Below are positions 57,915-64,000 of a DNA stretch of 64,000 nucleotides, one piece after another. Below the pieces are notes generated by a model that saw only the letters and a list, made by a program, of their open reading frames with translations, ran no database searches and had not been told where the DNA came from. A program made the position numbers and the translations under genes. How positions within the stretch are numbered: position 1 is the first letter of the stretch; each line of letters starts with the position of its first letter. The DNA comes from Diogma glabrata (lineage: Eukaryota > Arthropoda > Insecta > Diptera > Cylindrotomidae), in contig OY856187.1 in NCBI GenBank assembly GCA_963693315.1, forward strand, positions 48,068,485-48,132,484, given 5' to 3'.

Positions 57915-60266
57915 CAGCGGTTCTTAAACTATTTTGTATTGCGACCCCAAATTTTAAATGCCATATTTTGGCGACCCACCTATATTTTTTTTGACAAATA
58001 AACGTTATTAAAAAAAAAAAAAAAAAAAAAAACGTTTAATTAAACAACAAAAATTATTTTATTTTCAGCTATTATAAAAATAAAAATTTATAACATTACT
58101 TCGGTCTGAAAGACCTAAGTATTACATTCATGAGCCAAAAGTGAAATTCTTACCACCACTTTTTTTGGCATTTCTCGACGTTTTAGGACCTACTGATTCT
58201 AAAAAAGCACAAAAAAAATGTATGCTGTCTGCCGGCCGTCCGTCATTACGCTGCAGGGAAAACCGCTTTCACAATTTTTTTTCCTAAAAATTCTAAAAAT
58301 AGGTAAAAATAGGACGCTGTGTTCGATAACTGTACCGGAAGTGTGTCAAAAAAATCATGAAGTGTGTCAAAAACACACATTACGAGTAGGAACATTGAAT
58401 TTGGAGAAACCTTGATGGTAGGGATTGGTATGTGAGATCAAAAACTAGATTATTGCATTATAAGTTTGTCAAAATGTTGTCAAGTGTCAAAAGAAAGATT
58501 TTTATTAATTTTTTTACCCAATTTTTTGGAAAAAAATAAAATTAATTATTTGTTTAAATGAAATTTTATTATTATTATTGAGAATTATGGCATTAAAAGT
58601 TTGTCAAAAAAATGTTGTCAAGTGTGTCCAAAAATGATTTCATTTATTTTTTTAGCCAATTTTTTGGAAAAAAAAATGTAGCTGTTTTTATGACGTAAAT
58701 GTAATTGAAAATGAAATTGGACGTGGAAATTTTTTAATTTGTTATAGTTTTTGAAATATTTTTGGAATTTCGAAAAAAGTTTGTATATTTGATTTTGTAA
58801 TAATTTTTGCAATATTTTTAGAATTTTGGAAAAAGTTTTAATTTTTGATTTTGTAAGAATTTTTTGAATATTTTTAGAATTTTGAAAAATTTTAAATTTT
58901 TGATTTTATTATAATTTTTGGAATTTTGAAAAAAGTTGCAATATTTGATTTTGTAATTATTTTTGCAATATTTTTAGAATTTTGGAAGAGTTTGAATTTT
59001 TAAGAATTTTTGGAATATTATTGGAATTTATTTAGAAAAAGTTTAAATATTTGATTTTATTCTAATTTTTAGAATATATTTGGAATTTTGAAAAAAGTTT
59101 GATTTTATTTAATTTAACAATATTTTTGGAATTTTGAAAGAAATATGAATTTGTGATTTTGTAATATTTTCTCGAAACGCTAAATGGAGAGGTTTTTGAG
59201 TAGTTTGCTGAGTGTATCATCTTTTCACTAAATTATGTTAATTTATAATCTATTATAATTTTCTGGCATCGTATTGATGTTTCGTGTTAGTTTTGTAATA
59301 AATTTCTAAACAGAGATAAAAAAATACTTATACTTTAACAAAAAACTATGTTTGATATACATCGCTGCCCAAAACTAAAAACCATGTCCTCATAAAAGTT
59401 TTTTGCCGAAAACTATATCAAAATCCTTAACCCAGACCGAAGTCTTGATATCTCAGAGCTGTGAGATTTCAACCCCTCCATATTTTTCTAGTTAAAACAA
59501 TATGAAAATTAATAAAAAATAAGGATTAATAACCTTTTCTAGTTATATTATTAAGTATTAAAATAAATAAAACATTAAAATATTTTTTAATGTGATGGGT
59601 GTGCTTGCTTTTTAGAGCAAAGTAACGGTAATTGTGGCTCGATTTCCGAAAGCGCTGGTCTCAATACATTTTTAATATTACGCAATTGAGAGCGATATTT
59701 TGATTTAATATATATACAATAAGGATGAAAATGCATGTTCGCACAAATATGTGGTGGAAAATGTCAAAATAATTTGAACTGTTTCTCCCTTTTAATTGAC
59801 AACCAAAAAAATTTCCTGGTATTTGATTCTTAAATATAGTGCTTTCAAAGTACTATGGCAGGATAGTTCAGCAAATTCTTCTTGAGCTTTTATGTCCATA
59901 TGTTGTATATCTTTAAGTTTTATGTTAAAAGGCTGAATTATCCAACGGTGTTGTGAAATATTGAATTATTGAATTATGTATATTGAATTATTGAACGATC
60001 CGACTACAAAATTGTATTGTGGATTGTGGAATGTCACCAAAAGATAAGTTAAAACATTACAAAATTTAAAGTCATCCAATTTCAAAACCTTGAAAAATTA
60101 ATTCAAAAACCTTGCAAAGTTTATTAATTTAAGACATATATAGGGAAAATTTATTTTTTTAATATTTATATTTTATATACTTTTTTAAATTGGGAATTTC
60201 TCGCGACCCCATGAAAAAATCTAACGACCCCAGTTGGGGTCGCGACCCCGAGTTTAAGAAACGCTG
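57915..60266. mobile_element. Nested hAT (Charlie-like ends), non-coding
   Basis: Left end CAGCGGTTCTTAAACT, right end GAGTTTAAGAAACGCTG, inverted with few mismatches; next to them GCGACCCC (left) and GGGGTCGCGACCCC (right). AGTCTAC flanks both sides (57908-57914, 60267-60273); the expected eighth base does not match. Ends of this type are common in Charlie-like hAT elements. The interior is A/T-rich without transposase. Confidence 0.82.
58720..59165. repeat. Degenerate ~60-bp tandem array
   Basis: Repeating blocks GGAATTTTGAAAAAAGTTT, ATATTTGATTTTGT and AATTTTTGCAATATTTTTAG recur about seven times with much variation. A related pair (AAGTTTGTCAAAA, GTTGTCAAGTGT) occurs at 58465 and 58598. 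Confidence 0.75.
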
Positions 60267-60720
60267 AGTCTACAATGAAAAATACAATGATGTCGCATGT
60301 AAGAATTTAGGAATGGAAAAAACCAACATTCATAACACAGTTTACAGAAGTGCAATTTGAAGGAGCTTTTAATTTAAGTAACATCGCAATTTTTTGAATA
60401 ATTTTGTACTACTCAGTTCGTAAATTAATGTAAAAAAGGGCAATTTCATGAATATGTATATATGGATTATGGATATGCCTTTATTTGTTTTGAACTTGAG
60501 GGAGGTATAAAACAAATTTTTTTCTACTCCTATCACAGTAAATTATAAATTACATCACACTTCCATGACATGTAAATTGATTATTTCAAAAAGTGTGCGG
60601 TCAGTAAAAAAAGCGTGCGGTAATGGATTTTCATATATATATTACGAAACACTTTTAATAAAAAGAAAAATTTTTATATAAAGAAAAATTTGATTTTTGA
60701 ATAGTTTATTATGCTACGAT

Positions 60721-60827
60721 CATGTCATGACGGTTATTAATACACGCACGAGCATTAACCGGGATAGGAAACGAGCCGTAGGCGAGTTTCGTATGGTATA
60801 TGCGAGTGTATTAATAACCATTACATG
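60721..60827. repeat. Hairpin 1 of the GCGAG cluster
   Basis: The arm GGTTATTAATACACGCA pairs with TGCGAGTGTATTAATAACC; an inner stem GAAACGAGCC/GGCGAGTTTC sits at the tip (60768-60790). Confidence 0.8.
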
Positions 60828-60844
60828 AAAGTGGCATACGCTAT

Positions 60845-61069
60845 TTTTTCTACACCCGGTAAATAACGAAGAACGAAAATTTTAAATTTCAAAGTTCAAT
60901 TTTTTTTCCCATACGAAAATTTTAACAAACGTTTGATTGAAAAACTATGGGTTTCTTTCTATTGATTAAAAATCTGTATCGTAATAAAATCTGTATCGAA
61001 ATGAATATCATTATAAAACGGATTTTGGTCATATAAGTGTATTTTTATAGTACGGGTGTAGAAAAAATT
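60845..61069. repeat. Short inverted pair TTTTTTCTACACCCG
   Basis: TTTTTTCTACACCCGGTA at 60845 is inverted as TACGGGTGTAGAAAAAA at 61053; about 190 bp lie between. Adjacent to hairpin 1, so the two may be one element. Confidence 0.6.
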
Positions 61070-61600
61070 AAATATTTCAATTCATTTTGACACAGAATAA
61101 TGCAAAGCCTACCACAATATTTAAACTATTTGCATTTAATTTATAATTAGTAGTTCATTTTTTCAAGTAATTATATGCTTTTGGGCATGAAAACAAAGTC
61201 GTAGAAAAAGTATATAACAAACCTCGAGCTGCAAACCATTTTCCATGCTCGTGAAGGTACTGCACTCGCCGCTACGCGTCTCGTGCGCAATATTTTCACT
61301 CGCATGTAAAATGCTATTTACAGCGGTAGGTATGTAATATACTATTACAGCTAGTCAAGAAGTTTGGTAAAATTAAAAAAAAAATCATATGTCGATGGCA
61401 GTGACTAGAGTACTTTATTTAAAAACAGCATTATTTTAAATTATCTTTTTCAAAAGTTAGAACTGTCAAGTTATCAAAAAAATGCAGAAATACATAAACA
61501 GATTTGATTCATTTTAAACAGCCCTTATACATTTTTTTAAAGGTTTTCAACTGTAACTGACTAGTGTTTTAGAATTTGGAATTTGTTGTGTTTAAAATGC
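61070..61600. other. Non-coding, GCGAG-type words
   Basis: About 61220-61330 has AACAAACCTCGAGCTGCAAA, CATGCTCGTGAAGGTACTGC and CACTCGC words, similar to 63835-63885 at the window end. No gene. Confidence 0.45.
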
Positions 61601-61722
61601 AATAAACAATCAAAAACGCATGTGTTGATAATCGGCCGATTAATCGAACAAAAAAACGATACCGATTGATCGGCAAAATGGCCGATTATCTACCGATTAA
61701 TCGGTGCAACCCTACTCTGTGC

Positions 61723-62081
61723 GCTGAAGGTGCCTGAGAAATACGTTTAAAAAATTTCCTAAACTTTGCCGTTTTTACAGATAAAAATGACCACGCTCAA
61801 TTTGAAAACTCGCAGAGATCCTGCGACTGATGAAACAAAAAAAAAAATCGGTTATTTTTAATTTTATTTTGTTTGAACTTATTTTTTAGACAAACTTTCA
61901 AACTATAGCCTCAAAGATTTTCAGTTTTCTAACCCAAGAGGTTTCAATTTTATAAGCGTTTTACTAACTTACTGAACTATAATCTCAATCAACGTGATTT
62001 CAATAAGAATTTTATGTTTAATTCCCTTGATTTTGTGTTTCGCTAATATGAAAAATAAAGTCAATATGTATTGGACAAATA
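61723..62081. other. Non-coding spacer
   Basis: AT-rich, no gene recognised. Confidence 0.45.
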
Positions 62082-62202
62082 TTCACTCACGGAAAAACAG
62101 TGTTTTCATCGCTTGTAGCAAAATGTACTATGTTATATACTATCGTAGGAAATAGTACATTTTTGCTACAAAAGATGAAAACACAATTTTTTCGTGAGTG
62201 AA
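62082..62202. repeat. Hairpin 2, ~50-bp arms
   Basis: TTCACTCACGGAAAAA, GTGTTTTCATC, TTGTAGCAAAA and ATGTACTAT pair with their inverse on the right arm (ATAGTACATTTTTGCTACAA, GATGAAAACAC, TTCGTGAGTGAA). The loop is about 16 bases. Confidence 0.85.
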
Positions 62203-62431
62203 CATCTGTTCACCAGACAGTTTCACGAACGTAAAACGTTTTCATCTCGCGTAGGAAACGCAATTTTTTCTACGATAGTAAATATATTAAGCATGATTTC
62301 CACAATGACGAGGCGAAAAAATCAACCAAGTTAAAAAGAGAAAGATAAAATTCTCCGTTTGTATGATAGAGATGCACTCTGATTTCGTCAGTTAAATTTG
62401 GGCGTCCAATTTGCAATATTTCATTCAGCAC

Positions 62432-62508
62432 TCCGAAATTGGACGTCTAGTCCGAAAAAAAGATATGCTCTCATATGTCTTTTTTCGGACTGGACGTCCA
62501 ATTTCGGA
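62432..62508. repeat. Hairpin 3, 36-bp arms, 4-base loop
   Basis: TCCGAAATTGGACGTC then AGTCCGAAAAAA, paired almost perfectly with the inverse (TTTTTTCGGACT, GACGTCCAATTTCGGA). The arms meet around CTCT. Confidence 0.88.
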
Positions 62509-62645
62509 ATAGCAAATGTCAAAATTGAAAATATTATAATAGCGCGAAAACTAAGTTTAATCTAAATCAGTATTCAAATCAGAATCAATAATTCAAATTT
62601 GTATTACAAACTGTAATTATAATGAGGTATTTATTAATAGTACAT

Positions 62646-62764
62646 TTCGTAACAAGTGGAGAAAGAAAGTTATTTCAGCATTGGTGAAAGTTTGTGCACG
62701 AGCGATAGCGAGTGCAAACAATTCACCAATTCTGAAATAACTTACTTTCTCCACGAGTTACGAA
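62646..62764. repeat. Hairpin 4, ~57-bp arms, GCGAG tip
   Basis: TTCGTAAC, GTGGAGAAAGAAAGTTATTT, TTGGTGAA and TTTGTGCACGAGCG pair with GCGAGTGCAAA, TTCACCAA, AAATAACTTACTTTCTCCAC and GTTACGAA. Only three bases separate the arms, so transcripts or single strands would fold into one long stem. Confidence 0.88.
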
Positions 62765-62786
62765 CAGTGCTTTTCATAATTTCTCT

Positions 62787-63056
62787 CTAAAAAAGCACTC
62801 GCGAGTGATTCTTAGCTTTTTTCTCTTTCATCCAAGAGCAAAACGTGTTGTATGTTGCTATATATTTGTCTCTAGACTTGTCCGTTAGAAGCTCTAAATG
62901 AATATTTGCAGCAGCTTCACCAAATTCATTAGGTCCACCATCACTCAAGTCACTTGTAGGATCTTCCATTTGTGTTTTGTTTCTGTTTCTGCTCTGAATC
63001 AATTTACAAGGAAGTTGAACTGAAATAGTTTGTTTGACAGGAATCACTCGCGTACT
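62787..63056 (-). pseudogene. Fragment resembling tyrosine-recombinase N-terminal (SAM-like) domain
   Basis: The open frame 62787-63047 encodes MEDPTSDLSDGGPNEFGEAA then AANIHLELLTDKSRDKYIAT and YNTFCSWMKEKK. The last stretch (KSRxKYxxxYxxFxxWxxxxK) resembles the N-terminal core-binding domain of Crypton/KIAA1958-type tyrosine recombinases. The catalytic domain is absent. Inverted words border it: CGCGAGTGATTC (62801-62812) and GAATCACTCGCG (63041-63052), and farther out TTTCATAATTTCTCTCTAAA (62774) with its inverse (about 63197). The family call is by eye and tentative. Confidence 0.45.
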
Positions 63057-63126
63057 TTGATTTAAAAAAGAAAATTTGAGGCCAAAACTTCAGCAGTTAC
63101 GATAAGTAATTGACAGCGGTTACGAT

Positions 63127-63816
63127 ATGAACTTATCTAAACTGCTTTGATATTGACAGCTTTCGCAACGCTGGACAATTAAAGCAAAGTGTACTTTTTA
63201 GAGAGAAATTATGAAAAATCTATTTTGTGTTTGGTATTAATTGCGATTAATTATAATTTGCGATTAAACGAGTTAATTTTAGGTTATGAGTTTTCGAAAT
63301 CTCAAAATACAAAAGAAAAAAATCGGAATTACAAGTTATTGCTTTTTCATTCTCTCTTTAGTTATTTTTTTCTTTCTTTCTCATCTTAATTTGGCTAATT
63401 TTTTCCCTTAGCCATTGTGGAAACCAACATAATAGTAGTTTGTATAAAAAAGCCAAAATGTACTAGCTTTAAATGAACTTATCTAAACTGCTTTGATATT
63501 GACAGCTTTCGCAACGCTGGACAATTAAAGCAAAGTGTACTTTTTAGAGAGAAATTATGAAAAATCTATTTTGTGTTTGGTATTAATTGCGATTAATTAT
63601 AATTTGCGATTAAACGAGTTAATTTTAGGTTATGAGTTTTCGAAATGTCAAAATACAAAAGAAAAAAATCGGAATTACAAGTTATTGCTTTTTCATTCTC
63701 TCTTTAGTTATTTTTTTCTTTCTTTCTCATCTTAATTTGGCTAATTTTTTCCCTTAGCCATTGTGGAAACCAACATAATAGTAGTTTGTATAAAAAAGCC
63801 AAAATGTACTAGCTTT
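63127..63816 (+). repeat. Recent 344-bp tandem duplication
   Basis: 63127-63470 and 63473-63816 are identical except for about one base (AATCTCAAA against AATGTCAAA near 63302 and 63648), separated by AA. The 66-codon ORF in each copy is low-complexity and not considered a gene. Confidence 0.95.
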
Positions 63817-64000
63817 CACGCAAGTATGAAATTGCAAGCTCGAGGGCTGTACCCATACGAGCGGGAAATGTACTTGTTATATACTATATTTTATAAACAC
63901 AAAAAATACGTGTTTTAATTTTATGTCAATACGAAATACAACGTCAATTTGCAAACATTTAAAATTTCTTCTAGTACTACCTAATTTTTGTTGATTTGTT
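63817..64000. other. Right edge, non-coding
   Basis: Contains GCAAGCTCGAGGGCTGTACC and TACGAGCGGGAAATGTACTT words related to the 61.2-61.3 kb segment; runs off the window. Confidence 0.4.

Larger units (their letters stand above)
57416..61714. mobile_element. hAT element with CCGATTAATCGG repeats, hosting another hAT
   Basis: The ends TAGGGTTGCACCGAT and ATCGGTGCAACCCTA are inverted. Flanking 8-mers are CTGTGTGC (57408-57415) and CTCTGTGC (61715-61722), one mismatch. The palindrome CCGATTAATCGG or close variants occur at about 57456, 57481, 61637 and 61693. The interior contains another hAT (57915-60266) and hairpins. No transposase of its own was found. Confidence 0.88.

Noticed and set aside
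63189..63735. Two 66-codon ORFs in the tandem duplication
   Set aside because: Low-complexity, Phe/Leu/Ser/Asn-rich, and conserved only because the duplication is recent.

Overview
This is AT-rich, intron-bearing animal nuclear DNA, almost certainly from an insect and possibly a lower dipteran. The genes have insect-like introns of about 55-70 bp next to very long repeat-filled introns, all four are recognisably animal-type, and the repeats (jockey/CR1-like LINEs, Ty3/gypsy, hAT, piggyBac MITEs) are typical of arthropods. The species cannot be named from the sequence.

Genes: (1) rhotekin on + (four 3' exons, 9764-12017; the HR1-encoding 5' part is not seen and may lie outside the window). 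(2) Mitochondrial sulfite oxidase on - with a complete six-exon, 579-codon model (21263 down to 17000); rhotekin and sulfite oxidase converge on a transposon-filled gap. (3) Cdk8, the Mediator kinase, on + with a complete four-exon, 453-codon model (35677-37233). (4) The 5' end of an unidentified Gly/Pro-rich protein on + (38478-39243), apparently with a tiny first coding exon. One orphan 81-codon ORF (46834-47079, -) is uncertain. The genes show no functional link.

Most of the window is mobile DNA. 361-2778: hAT element with perfect 8-bp target duplication and a broken transposase. 2921-8983 and 42049-45475: two minus-strand copies of a LINE encoding a 2A-like motif, PHD-like finger, endonuclease, reverse transcriptase and terminal zinc knuckle; the first is split by another LINE at 3898-6367. 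12.2-16.7 kb: decayed LINE, tRNA-like SINE and gypsy remnants. 22-35 kb: tandem repeats, two more hAT elements (26173-27122; 27424-30778), long microsatellites with a foldback element, and a 24-bp direct repeat bracketing 3.75 kb that ends in an (AATC)n tail. 40.6-41.8 kb: a 1.2-kb foldback element. 47-53.6 kb: mostly non-coding, with a piggyBac MITE, a 121-bp minisatellite and copies of a dispersed repeat family. 54.1-61.7 kb: nested hAT elements, three levels deep in one place. 60.7-63.8 kb: a cluster of long hairpins, a small ORF resembling the N-terminal part of a tyrosine recombinase, and a very recent 344-bp tandem duplication.

The most interesting points are the 2A-like motif at the N-terminus of the LINE protein, the hAT elements that share the terminal core AGGGTTGCA but each carry their own self-complementary subterminal repeat, the triple nesting, and the hairpin cluster. 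All motif and boundary statements were read by eye; family assignments of decayed repeats have not been searched.
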